From NCBI GenBank assembly GCA_017617545.1, contig JAFZVZ010000036.1, forward strand, positions 21,789-85,788: DNA of 64,000 nucleotides, given 5' to 3'. Source of the DNA: Lachnospiraceae bacterium (GTDB lineage Bacteria; Bacillota; Clostridia; Lachnospirales; Lachnospiraceae). Positions within the stretch are counted from its first letter, which is position 1; the number at the start of each line of letters is the position of its first letter. The notes under the pieces are model-generated. The model did not search any database, had not been told where the DNA came from, and worked only from the letters and a program-made list of their open reading frames with translations. Both the position numbers and the translations under genes were made by a program. This document shows positions 26,301-34,516 of the stretch, one piece after another.

Positions 26301-28579
26301 AAGTCCTGCGACGACGAATACTCAAACGTGCGGAACAGCTCCGCATTTTTCTCGGGCGCATAGACGTGGAGCACCTCGCGGAGGATCGCCGACACATTGC
26401 CGGTGCCCGCGTAGGACGCGAACTGCGCGTCCCCGGACGCAAGGGAAAGTATCTCCCGCTCGGAAACACCGCCGGAGTTGGCCTTCACCATGATCCTCTG
26501 GGCAATGTCCTTCGAGGTCCCGATCTCGACGGGGATGCGCTCGATCTGGCTGCTGCTCCACAGGGAATTCACGTTGCGGATGTAGTAATCGCGCATCAGG
26601 TACGGTCTGGAAAATACCATGATCAACGAAGGCGTGTCGGACACCATCGCAGCATATCTGCGGATCGTTGCCGGGAGATTGTCCCCCGAATCCATCGCGA
26701 TGATCACGGAATAGTTGTCCGGGTTGCAGAACGGGGCGTTCAGGCGGATGTTGCTTCCGTCCGCGCTGATCGACACCTTCCCGCGGTTCGCCTGGATCGT
26801 CTCATCGATGTTGGCATACGGGATCAGATCCTCGGCGAAAACGGTGACCGTAGACGCTCCCTTTGCCAGGCAGAGGACTGCCATGTTCATAAGAACGCCG
26901 ACTTCCTCCTCCTTGGTATCGATAAACTGCGGATAACTGCGGCGTCCCTGACTGTCGAGCGCGCCCTCGTATCGATAGCAGCGGACCATGGTCGTCTTGT
27001 TGGTGATCATGGTGTCAGCCGCCTCGAACGGGACATCCAGCAGGTTCTTCAAAACCTTGTCAAGGCCGGGCGTGCGCGTGTCGTCAAAGCACACGTACCG
27101 CACCTGCTTCGACATGTAGCGCACGCGGAATCCCGCGTTGACCATGCTGTCCTTGGAAAGCAGCGCATTGCGCTTGGTAATGTGGGTCAGTTTTGTGTTG
27201 AACATGGTCAGCTGACGGTTGAACATGTTCACGGTATTCAGGCTGTCGACAAGCACGACAACGCTGAGCAGCTGCAGGAATCTGCTGTGAAGGCTCTCGA
27301 AATCCGTGGTGCAGAGGTATCCGAGCGATGTGACAAATATGCTGCAATCGTCGATCACCGCATTTTCCACGGACGTCTGCTCGCCCTTCGACTTGGCGAT
27401 CTTCCAGATCGGATTGTCGAAATTGATCTCGAAATGGGGCGTTCCCTCGTAGTAAATGCTTGCCTGCTGCGAAAAGCTTTCCTGCAGATAGCGGTAGACC
27501 TCGTCCACCTGCGCGTCGGAGTTACACACGAAGACAACGTTGTCTCCGCGCGCCACGACTACTGAAAGATACCGCAGAAAATAAGCCGAAAACTCGGAGA
27601 AGAAGGACCCGTTGATCAGCACGCTGTCGTCGGTCTCCGTAAGCTTGTCCGTGCACTTCAGATAGACGTCCCTGCACACCTGCGGGTTGCGGGGATCCTT
27701 CTCCACTGCCTCCGCGATGCATTTGGTCAGTGCCGAATGCGTGGACGCGATCTCCTCGTGAACGCTGTCCTCCAGATTGACCTCGCACGCGAAAAATCCC
27801 TTGAACTGATTTCTCACTTCCCTGTCGATCTCCGCGAGATCAACGGTCGTGTCCTTCAGTTCCACTTCATCGTTCAGAAGCTCCGGGCACTCGTATTCCA
27901 CAAGCTCGATGCCGCGAAGGAAGAAATACGCCTCCCACAGCGCGAGCAGCGTGATCGTCGGGTACCGGTAGCCGATGCGGAACAGCTTGGTCAACGATTC
28001 GTACGGAAGCCAGTCAGCATGGAACACGGTCGGTATCTCATACAGAACGAACAGCGTGACATACAGTGCCGTCAGGATAAAGCAGAGATACTTTATGATC
28101 TTTCCTACAAAGAACCAGGTCTCCGAGTAGAAGTAGCGGATAACCCGTCTCTCGATCCTCTGGAACAGGCTGAACGTGCCGTCCTTCTTCTTCGGAACGA
28201 CCAGATTGAGTTTCCTGGTCCCGGCCCTGACCGGGCTCGCAAGCCAGCGGAACAGAAGCCCGATGACGCCGTTGATGATGACAGCGGCGCTCACGCTCAC
28301 ACAGAAGATAAACCGGTCGCTCAGAGAAACTTTCTGCGCGATCCATCGCACAGCCGAAAGGTCACTCACTCCGGCGATCAGGTCCTTGACTACGGAGAGC
28401 AGGATCGTGATCAGAATTATGTATATGAATGTGAAGACAACAATACGAAACCGCTTGTACGTCCTCTTTTTTCTCTTATCCCACCAGTAGGAAAGTCCCT
28501 CCAGCAAAAACGGCAGCAAAAGAACAAGAGCGACAGCAAGCAGGAACAATGATTTAATTAGAATTGTTCGGAAACTCAT
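23381..28579 (-). CDS. Giant membrane protein: helicase-like region, Zn ribbon, DA1-like and transglutaminase domains
   Basis: 1732 residues. About five hydrophobic spans lie within residues 5-230. Residues about 320-1100 resemble a degenerate SF2 (MrfA/DUF1998-type) helicase: strand-rich segments such as NVVFVCNSDAQVDEVYRYL and LLSVVVLVDSL, and a YNGNIYHIDKIDISQGRLYVR module, with no Walker A loop. A Zn ribbon follows (Cys1147, 1150, 1170, 1173), then a DA1-like peptidase region with LLVRELTHVWQ, where the first His of HExxH is Arg1264 (His1268 and DEAFAEG are kept). The C-terminus has a transglutaminase-like domain with triad Cys1535, His1572, Asp1587 intact. The gene begins 17 bp after the 747-aa gene. 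Function unknown; the helicase and DA1 calls are by-eye inference. Confidence 0.75.
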   Translation of the reverse strand: MSFRTILIKSLFLLAVALVLLLPFLLEGLSYWWDKRKKRTYKRFRIVVFTFIYIILITILLSVVKDLIAGVSDLSAVRWIAQKVSLSDRFIFCVSVSAAVIINGVIGLLFRWLASPVRAGTRKLNLVVPKKKDGTFSLFQRIERRVIRYFYSETWFFVGKIIKYLCFILTALYVTLFVLYEIPTVFHADWLPYESLTKLFRIGYRYPTITLLALWEAYFFLRGIELVEYECPELLNDEVELKDTTVDLAEIDREVRNQFKGFFACEVNLEDSVHEEIASTHSALTKCIAEAVEKDPRNPQVCRDVYLKCTDKLTETDDSVLINGSFFSEFSAYFLRYLSVVVARGDNVVFVCNSDAQVDEVYRYLQESFSQQASIYYEGTPHFEINFDNPIWKIAKSKGEQTSVENAVIDDCSIFVTSLGYLCTTDFESLHSRFLQLLSVVVLVDSLNTVNMFNRQLTMFNTKLTHITKRNALLSKDSMVNAGFRVRYMSKQVRYVCFDDTRTPGLDKVLKNLLDVPFEAADTMITNKTTMVRCYRYEGALDSQGRRSYPQFIDTKEEEVGVLMNMAVLCLAKGASTVTVFAEDLIPYANIDETIQANRGKVSISADGSNIRLNAPFCNPDNYSVIIAMDSGDNLPATIRRYAAMVSDTPSLIMVFSRPYLMRDYYIRNVNSLWSSSQIERIPVEIGTSKDIAQRIMVKANSGGVSEREILSLASGDAQFASYAGTGNVSAILREVLHVYAPEKNAELFRTFEYSSSQDFDENGDYCSENRVKLRKRGEIYDMINGRDMAVMSLAGSEIILPLPRRRITQNYIAGQNLLYNGNIYHIDKIDISQGRLYVRLAVGGKNNEVYRYVQAREYHVELNREITRDTKHIELHRRDNDVCIDDVYVSVFRAPMEVLTKGYYEIDPHTLALNVGDSGRRSVYVSISDPGNDALAKQAYRKYGNTTSPTDFFLQSGNVNAYANDARMMSIRIKGQFGKNLDKTMLLAAVMLNEIIHSMFPSVADSVVVCPVLHGEFTDDEAKSILRTQPQLVLRKDPEGAGDDELISEQDFTLVIIEDCETDLGVVSVLATGGDDVLNTLFNPVFEYLNWYTGALGDSNYLKFGYANEVSCFDIDSLFKLSKILGDDKHDLKFTDVEAVMVTETCDFCGKRYAKSEHLHVLEDGRRMCRACELKLVGNDRRALKTALEHAKIFLESTYGVATDELDYEFCFAASKKIDNTLKNDKTVSKRGQDIPLKSYILDRKVYVENSIPAANLSELLVRELTHVWQIKKLPLLDEAFAEGQIALVSLQYLRFLHQSSLASARTTYYESTEGIAGIGYRALVSELLANPQYNNNPFRYLREKNGEEIGTRIPRVIAPNEFGRPYIPKRMDRVAPDKVPYFYYNRLNSSMQTMYNQFVEGIRNFSETITVSGTSEEIDKVSDAVKYDHPELFWYKTCSWIGSTVTLKYGATKEETESLQRQIYSSVSQYLHDIEPSMSAYDVALRLQAKIIAAVDYDTIALNKEDEKGGPDKDKIDFLRTICGVFINGKAVCAGYARALQYLLQRCGVECAEVVGNIRKESNNGKSETHAWNIVKIDGDYYYLDATWDDSSDTVQTVKSTDLGFDYFCVTTEEIRRTRDIDLCPVPMPVCAAVRANYFTHNDYVLDEYNLGMIKTMARTAASEQRKSFAFKCSTKDLYLTAMDRLFNTGNDGYEVVAAAASMNRKIKSNAYTYTCDKNIRTITIKFKNA

Positions 28580-28596
28580 CCCGCACCCCCGTTCTT

Positions 28597-30840
28597 TCAG
28601 TTATATATGGTCTTAATAAATCGTTTGTCGAAAATGGAATAGAAATTCCGGTTGTTCTCGCCCGAGCAGAACGACAGGCAGTAGTCGATCTTATCGCTCG
28701 CCGTATCGAACGGATCCGTGCTGCCACCGTCGAGCACGGCATTGTCCACCAGATCCTGGTTGATATTCTTGACCGTCTCCGCGCGGCGCTCAAGCTTCTG
28801 CGAATGATGCTGCAGCTTCGCTCTTGCGATCTTGCAGCAGTCTTCGTAAAATTCAACATCCACCTTGTACTCGTAAATCCATCGAAGCGATGGGATGTAA
28901 CCGGACAGCAGACGGTCAAACGCCTCCGCCGAGGCTGCGTTCTGCTGCAGCTGCTCCCTCGATTTCGCCCGGAATTCCTCCCAGACTTTACAGTATTTTC
29001 TGCGCTGAATGATCATTGCCACGGTCACGATGCAGAGCGTGATCAGCAGCGGCACCCCGATGCATCCGAGCGCGGCCAGCGCGTTGCGCCAGTTGCTTGT
29101 GATCGTCTTCTGCTGGAGCACAATGTACGGCAGATAGATCACCAACATTGCCAGGATCATACCGAGGGCGATCCGCTTGATCATCCTGAGGCTTTCGGTG
29201 ATCTGCTTGATCCGCGTGACATACCAGTTGTGCTGGTCCTCGATGTTGGCGACCGAAACCTCTCTCCCGGCGCAGTACTCCAGGTACTCCTTGCGCTTTG
29301 TATCGTACGCGGCATCCGAGATATCTCTCACCGTGTCGAGTGACTTTGTCTCTGCTGTCTTCGCCTTGCGGGCATACCGGTATTCCGTGCCGGTCCCCTC
29401 ATAGTCCTTGTCTCCGGTGCTGACGGTTCTCTTCTTCAAACGGATCGGACCGTTCTCATCGGAGCGTCCGGCATAGTTTGCGAGCATCTCCGAGACATGT
29501 ACCTTCAGCTTGCTCAAGTAATCCTCGTGGTTCTTCCGAAGCTTCTCTCCCGCCTCAAGGAACCGTGCCTCCGGGGACTTCGGAGTCAGCTTTGAATCGT
29601 CGACGAAACCGTTGTAGTCGAACAGCTCGTATTCCTTTTCCGCAAGCATGTTATCGGTGCGGACCTGCTGCGCGTCGACCACCCACTCCCCGTCGGGATG
29701 AATGATACGGTTGTCCGTTTCCTTCTTCTTCGTCTCCGGATCGACCTTGGAGGTAACCAGAACCTTTCCGGGCTTTCCGAACTCATCCAGCGCAAACCGT
29801 TCATTGTCCAGCTGCAGAAGGACCGGCGCAAGTCCGATCTCTGAATACTTCTGCAGATTACCGGTCACTTCCTTGTACTTCCGGCGGAACACGCCCTCCT
29901 CGCGCGACAGTTCATCACACACGAGGCTCCAGTCGATCTCGGGGAAGCCTTTCGGCGCATTCGTGTTTCCGCTGTCAAGGACCGTCTCATCCTCCACACA
30001 GGAAAGTATGAAAAAACACAGGCGCAACTCACGCCGCGTCTGTTCCTGCTTGTTTACATTGAAGTCCGTGAACCTTCGGTTCGAGACAAGCGAGGTCATC
30101 ATTATTTCCCTGTCATCCGCATCCCCGTCGACAACGCGCTGATAGAACAGGTCGAGCGCCTTGGTGTCGGCGCCGCTGCGGACTTCCTGGATGAACATCG
30201 CGATCTGTCCGCAGTATGCCGCCAGGAGTTCCCTGTCCGCACCATCCCTGATCAGCCCGTCAGCCGTTTCAAGAAGCTTTTCGGGCTTGAGTTCCCCGTC
30301 CTCTTCCGCAATCGGAAAATCCTTCGCGAATTTCATGAACGAGTCGTCGGAAACATGGAACAGTTTCGATACGTTCTCATAGATCAGCCGCTTTCCGTCC
30401 GGGGAATTCCTGTCCTCGTCGTCCGGCTTGACATGCTCGTCAAACACGATCAGGATCTGCTGCGGCTCACTACCGCGGACCTCCCGCAGTTCTTTCACAA
30501 GCGTGCTGTTTATATAGTGGCGGAGCATCGACCTAAGCGCAGTGAGGCAGGCAAACCGCTCACGGTGCCGCTCCTGCAGATCCGGAGGAAATATTTTCCT
30601 GGTCTCAAACGTAAACAGATCAATGTAGACGATCAGATTGAAACCGTTGTTGATATCCTCGTAGCTGTCGATCAGCTCGCCCATCTTGTTGACACAGGCT
30701 TTGAACCCGAGGTTCTCTTCATTCCATTTGGCCAGCGGACAATTGAGGGAAACCAGTCTGTGCGTTTCCTCCATTACTTCAAACACTTCCGGATACCTGG
30801 TCAGTTCATGTTCCGAAGTATTAACGAAAAATGTATGCAT
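28597..30840 (-). CDS. Two-TM protein of the vWA/tubulin cluster, unknown function
   Basis: 747 residues with no signal peptide. The long N-terminal part (1-550) is soluble and mostly helical. Two membrane spans lie at about 555-576 and 587-611 (LGMILAMLVIYLPYIVL and GCIGVPLLITLCIVTVAMII), followed by a charged, coiled-coil-prone C-terminus (FRAKSREQLQQNAASAEAF, KLQHHSQKLERRAETVKNINQ). Topology predicts both ends in the cytoplasm with a short hairpin through the membrane. RBS AGGAGG lies eight bases before ATG. Position directly after the tubulin-like gene suggests it links the filament/GTPase to the membrane. No family recognised. Confidence 0.78.
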   Translation of the reverse strand: MHTFFVNTSEHELTRYPEVFEVMEETHRLVSLNCPLAKWNEENLGFKACVNKMGELIDSYEDINNGFNLIVYIDLFTFETRKIFPPDLQERHRERFACLTALRSMLRHYINSTLVKELREVRGSEPQQILIVFDEHVKPDDEDRNSPDGKRLIYENVSKLFHVSDDSFMKFAKDFPIAEEDGELKPEKLLETADGLIRDGADRELLAAYCGQIAMFIQEVRSGADTKALDLFYQRVVDGDADDREIMMTSLVSNRRFTDFNVNKQEQTRRELRLCFFILSCVEDETVLDSGNTNAPKGFPEIDWSLVCDELSREEGVFRRKYKEVTGNLQKYSEIGLAPVLLQLDNERFALDEFGKPGKVLVTSKVDPETKKKETDNRIIHPDGEWVVDAQQVRTDNMLAEKEYELFDYNGFVDDSKLTPKSPEARFLEAGEKLRKNHEDYLSKLKVHVSEMLANYAGRSDENGPIRLKKRTVSTGDKDYEGTGTEYRYARKAKTAETKSLDTVRDISDAAYDTKRKEYLEYCAGREVSVANIEDQHNWYVTRIKQITESLRMIKRIALGMILAMLVIYLPYIVLQQKTITSNWRNALAALGCIGVPLLITLCIVTVAMIIQRRKYCKVWEEFRAKSREQLQQNAASAEAFDRLLSGYIPSLRWIYEYKVDVEFYEDCCKIARAKLQHHSQKLERRAETVKNINQDLVDNAVLDGGSTDPFDTASDKIDYCLSFCSGENNRNFYSIFDKRFIKTIYN

Positions 30841-30932
30841 CCCAAAAGCCTCCTGTCCAAATCTCGGTTTGCGGGAAGCAGCGCCTCCCGCAAACCGAGT
30901 CCGAATACGTTAACTAACTTATAGTACAGCGA

Positions 30933-33900
30933 TCAAAACCAATGCTGGATCAGATCAATGTTCTTCTTCGTGCGCGACGTCGAATTCTCGTAGATCGTCC
31001 TGCAAAGCTCAAGCGCCTTGCCCTGGATCTTATCGTCCTCGCTCACCGTCTCGTAATTGCTTGCCACAAGCTCACGGCAAAGTCTCTCAAGAGACTGGAT
31101 CATCATCACGCAGACCTCTTCACTGTGCTTCGGCAGCGCAAAATATCTGGCGATGATCGTGACCGCGTTCGAATCGTTGTTCGAGCCTACGCCGCCGATC
31201 TTCTCGACCTTTCCTTTGCCGCCTCTGGTGTTCGTCGTTCCGCTGAAGAACTCCGTTCCCTGATACGTGGACAGCTGGCTTTCCTCCTCGAACTTCTTCT
31301 CCAGGCGCTCCGCCTCGACCATGAAGCTTCCGTCGATCCGTAACGCCGCGATCAGATCGATAATGCTCGCTACGGGGATCGGCTTACCGTTGTTCAGGAT
31401 CACTTCCTGCGACAGGTAGGAACCGGTCGCCGTAGTTTTCTTCCGTGCGATCTGGTATTTGCCTTCCGCGTTCACGGAGATCATCTGATACGCGATCGCA
31501 AGCCAGAACAGGCGGAAGAACTTGCTGTCCTCACGGATCTGCTTCTCGGGCGTGATGTACGGAAGGAACAAGTGCCATGTCTTATCCAGATGAGGCGTGT
31601 AGATCAGTTCGCTCTCGTTGCCCTTGGCCGTCTCCGAAACCATGCTGCGCACGACATCATTGTAGTTTCTGAAATATTCGCCGCCGGCAAGCTCGTTGAA
31701 CTTCGGCACGTAACCCGCCTGCACGCCGTAGACCGCGCGGTAGCAGTCCAGCTCGCTCTTGCGGTACGCGTCCTTCTGCTGCTTGCTGACGTCAACTCCG
31801 AGGATGCTCGCAAGCTCCGGGCACTCTCTCACGACAACCGGGTTGAAGCCCCAGAACGTCTTGCGCTTCTTGATCGGAGTGAAAATGAGGCTGTCGTCTC
31901 CGTCATCGTCCGAATCCGTAAGATGCTCATCGGGATCCTCCGGGCACTCATCGTCCGTGATCAGGAACGGTGCGCTCATCGCGCGCAGCTCCTTCGTGAG
32001 ATCCATCATCGCCTGCACGTGTCTTCTGTGACGCTGTGCCTGCTCGGTTACCTCTTCCTCATCAAGGCCTCCCTCGCTGAGGCGGGCAGCGCTGTCGTCC
32101 TCCTCGTCATCCAGCTGCGCCTTGCGGCTTCTCTCCTCCTCATACGCAAAATCGGAGCTCGCGCACACGGCTGCATAGATGTTCAGATCGATGTCGCTGT
32201 TGTTCTTTTTCTTGATCCTCTCGCCGTACGCCTTGGTAACTTCCTTAAAGAACACTCTCTCAATGCTCTCATCCTTGTACTTCGCGTTGTTCGCCGCTTC
32301 GGAGTTTTCCTCCACGCAGAACCGGCTGTAGATCGCCTTCGCGATGATCGCGTTGATGTACTTGTTGCTGCTCACCGTATCAAGCTGCAGCGACTTGTAG
32401 CGTGCTTCCTTCTCCTTCTCGCTCGCGCAGACGTAGATGATCTTCTGGTTCGCCTCAGCGTTCTTCTGAATATTGTCAAAGAGCTCGTCGCGGACCGTGT
32501 TCGAAACCTTCACAAGGTTCCGGAAGAAGGTCTCCACAACCTCCGTCAGCGTGCTGATCCGCTCGGACAACTTCACCGCGGTATAGTACTTCAATGCATC
32601 GATCGCATACGCGCGGCACAGTTCAACCTGGCCGCTGTTGTGCTGATAGTAAAGGTTCCTGAACTCCGCGAGGAATTTCGCCTGGCTCTGGAATCTGCCC
32701 TTGCTCTTGAGGTACGCGATCGCGTCCTTCTCGACCTCGCGTGTCTTGGGGTTGTCGAAACTGATCTTCTTCTTGCCGTTTCCGTATCCCTTCTCAGCGC
32801 TGGAGTACGAGGATTCCAGATCCGTCTGGTTCTTGATCTCCTCCAGTGCGTCGTTCAGCTTGTACAGCAGGTAACGGATCGCGATCGGATGTACGAAGTA
32901 CGTCCTCTCCGCGTTATCCTTCTTGGTGAAGAAGCCGTAAACCGACGAACTATTTTCCTGGTTGATATCTCCGATGTTGGTAGGGCAAAGTGCGTCGACC
33001 ACGCCCTCTGCGATCTCATCCACAGCGTTCTTAAAGTCCGTGAGGTATCTGGTCACGTTCTTGGCCTTCGTCTGAACGGTTCTCTGCAGGGTGCCTGCGT
33101 CATCCGATTCCTGATTGACCCAGGTCTTGGGCAGCCGAAGGGAGCTGACGCTTCCTCTCTCGTCGGAATCCACCGCTCTGACGACAAGCTCGTTCAGCTC
33201 TTCGACGAAATCCTCCACCTTATCCGTGTACTCCGGCTCGTAGGTGCCGTCCTCCTGCTTTCTTCTCACCTCGTTCTTTACGTCGAGGGCGATGTTGACA
33301 AACAGGCGGTCCGATCCGATCTCATTGCCGGTCTTCGCAGCCTTATCCTCGAAGAGTCTCATGTACTCAGCACGAGGATCGATGCGGCGGATGGAAACCA
33401 TACCGTTTCTCACCTTCTCCTCCTCGCGGCGCTGCTTCTCCTGGATCTCCTCGTCGATTCTTCTCCAGCCGACGGAGATCGATTCCTGCGTTGCGCGAAG
33501 CACGCAGTACTCAAGCACGTCATCGAACGGGTAGACGGCCTTCGCGGTACCGCAGGCACCGAACACCGGCTCCTCGCTCTTCTGGAAGCGCTTGAACAGA
33601 TTGTCCTCCTCGGAGTACATATCGTCATGCATCGGGGCGAACAGCTGCATGTACACCAGTCTCGCGATCACCTGCTCGTAATCGCCGAGGCTCTTGAGTT
33701 CCCCGCCGCCCTCGGCAATATCGTCAACGAAAAATGCGTAGTTGTACACCGGAAGTCCGTCCGGCTGATTCTTCTCGCTGTTAAACAGATCGTCGATGAC
33801 AAGCGGACGGGACAGCTTGAAGCCCTCCTTCGTCTTGATCTTCGTGATCGCGTTCAGCTCACGGATCGCACCGTACGCGTTTGCGTACAGGCTCTGCTTC

Positions 33901-34496
33901 TCCGTATCATCATCGTGGATATCCTTGATCGTCTTGATGAAGACATCCGGAAGAACGAAGATACCGCGGATGGTGATCGAGCATCTGCGGCTGTTGAAGA
34001 ACTTCCGCAGCCACAGCGCAACCTGGATGAACATGCCGGATCCGGTTCCGCCCGCGAGGGAGGAAACGATCATGACGCGGACCTTGTCGTCGTCGCTCGT
34101 GCCGAACAGCTCCACAATGTATTTCTGGAGTTCATCGATGGTCTTATCCGCGATGCAGTCCATGAGAGCCAGTCTCGACTTCGGTCTCATCTGGGACGCA
34201 CCGTCCTTCATGCTCTCCATCAGCAGAGACGGTGACTCCGGCATCCAATCCTTGACGCCCTTCGCCGCATACATGCGGATATAATCCTTGATCGTACGGT
34301 TCTTGCTGGTCGCGATCACCGGCACACCGACCTTCGTATTGAGCAGCCGTTTGTTGTCGTTGGAGTCGGTATCGAGCACCGCGCAGCAAATCTCTCCGTT
34401 GTTAAATCCGATCTTGTTCCTTGTCAGTTCGTCAGCCACGCTGTTCACGATACGGCTGCCCGTACCTCCAAGTCCTAACAATAGTGTACGTGCCAT
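30933..34496 (-). CDS. Tubulin/FtsZ-superfamily GTPase (Tubulin_2-like), very long
   Basis: Starts MARTLLLGLGGTGSRIVNSV, the N-terminal nucleotide loop of Tubulin_2-type proteins, and carries the tubulin signature loop AGGTGSGM at about 148-155 (GGTGSG at 149-154). The predicted T7-loop region is near YANAYGAIREL. The GTPase core takes about 400 residues; the remaining 780 form a helical, charged extension with a Glu/Asp-rich segment (QLDDEEDDSAARLSEGGLDEEEVTEQ) and no membrane span. ATG 34494-34496 is chosen because AAAGGAGG lies six bases upstream; an ATG two codons earlier abuts the Shine-Dalgarno. The gene follows the vWA gene by 20 bp. FtsZ-like families next to vWA genes have been predicted to act in membrane remodelling; assembly into filaments is inference. 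Confidence 0.88.
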   Translation of the reverse strand: MARTLLLGLGGTGSRIVNSVADELTRNKIGFNNGEICCAVLDTDSNDNKRLLNTKVGVPVIATSKNRTIKDYIRMYAAKGVKDWMPESPSLLMESMKDGASQMRPKSRLALMDCIADKTIDELQKYIVELFGTSDDDKVRVMIVSSLAGGTGSGMFIQVALWLRKFFNSRRCSITIRGIFVLPDVFIKTIKDIHDDDTEKQSLYANAYGAIRELNAITKIKTKEGFKLSRPLVIDDLFNSEKNQPDGLPVYNYAFFVDDIAEGGGELKSLGDYEQVIARLVYMQLFAPMHDDMYSEEDNLFKRFQKSEEPVFGACGTAKAVYPFDDVLEYCVLRATQESISVGWRRIDEEIQEKQRREEEKVRNGMVSIRRIDPRAEYMRLFEDKAAKTGNEIGSDRLFVNIALDVKNEVRRKQEDGTYEPEYTDKVEDFVEELNELVVRAVDSDERGSVSSLRLPKTWVNQESDDAGTLQRTVQTKAKNVTRYLTDFKNAVDEIAEGVVDALCPTNIGDINQENSSSVYGFFTKKDNAERTYFVHPIAIRYLLYKLNDALEEIKNQTDLESSYSSAEKGYGNGKKKISFDNPKTREVEKDAIAYLKSKGRFQSQAKFLAEFRNLYYQHNSGQVELCRAYAIDALKYYTAVKLSERISTLTEVVETFFRNLVKVSNTVRDELFDNIQKNAEANQKIIYVCASEKEKEARYKSLQLDTVSSNKYINAIIAKAIYSRFCVEENSEAANNAKYKDESIERVFFKEVTKAYGERIKKKNNSDIDLNIYAAVCASSDFAYEEERSRKAQLDDEEDDSAARLSEGGLDEEEVTEQAQRHRRHVQAMMDLTKELRAMSAPFLITDDECPEDPDEHLTDSDDDGDDSLIFTPIKKRKTFWGFNPVVVRECPELASILGVDVSKQQKDAYRKSELDCYRAVYGVQAGYVPKFNELAGGEYFRNYNDVVRSMVSETAKGNESELIYTPHLDKTWHLFLPYITPEKQIREDSKFFRLFWLAIAYQMISVNAEGKYQIARKKTTATGSYLSQEVILNNGKPIPVASIIDLIAALRIDGSFMVEAERLEKKFEEESQLSTYQGTEFFSGTTNTRGGKGKVEKIGGVGSNNDSNAVTIIARYFALPKHSEEVCVMMIQSLERLCRELVASNYETVSEDDKIQGKALELCRTIYENSTSRTKKNIDLIQHWF

Positions 34497-34516
34497 CTTC
34501 ATCCTCCTTTGATGAT

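Noticed and set aside
25007-27565. 852-codon plus-strand ORF
   Set aside because: Antisense to the 1732-aa gene; composition rich in His/Arg/Val with no domain pattern, as expected for a GC-rich shadow frame.
23381-34496. DISARM or another named helicase-based defence system
   Set aside because: The helicase-like part lacks Walker A, and no methyltransferase, DUF1998 partner or PLD nuclease is present.
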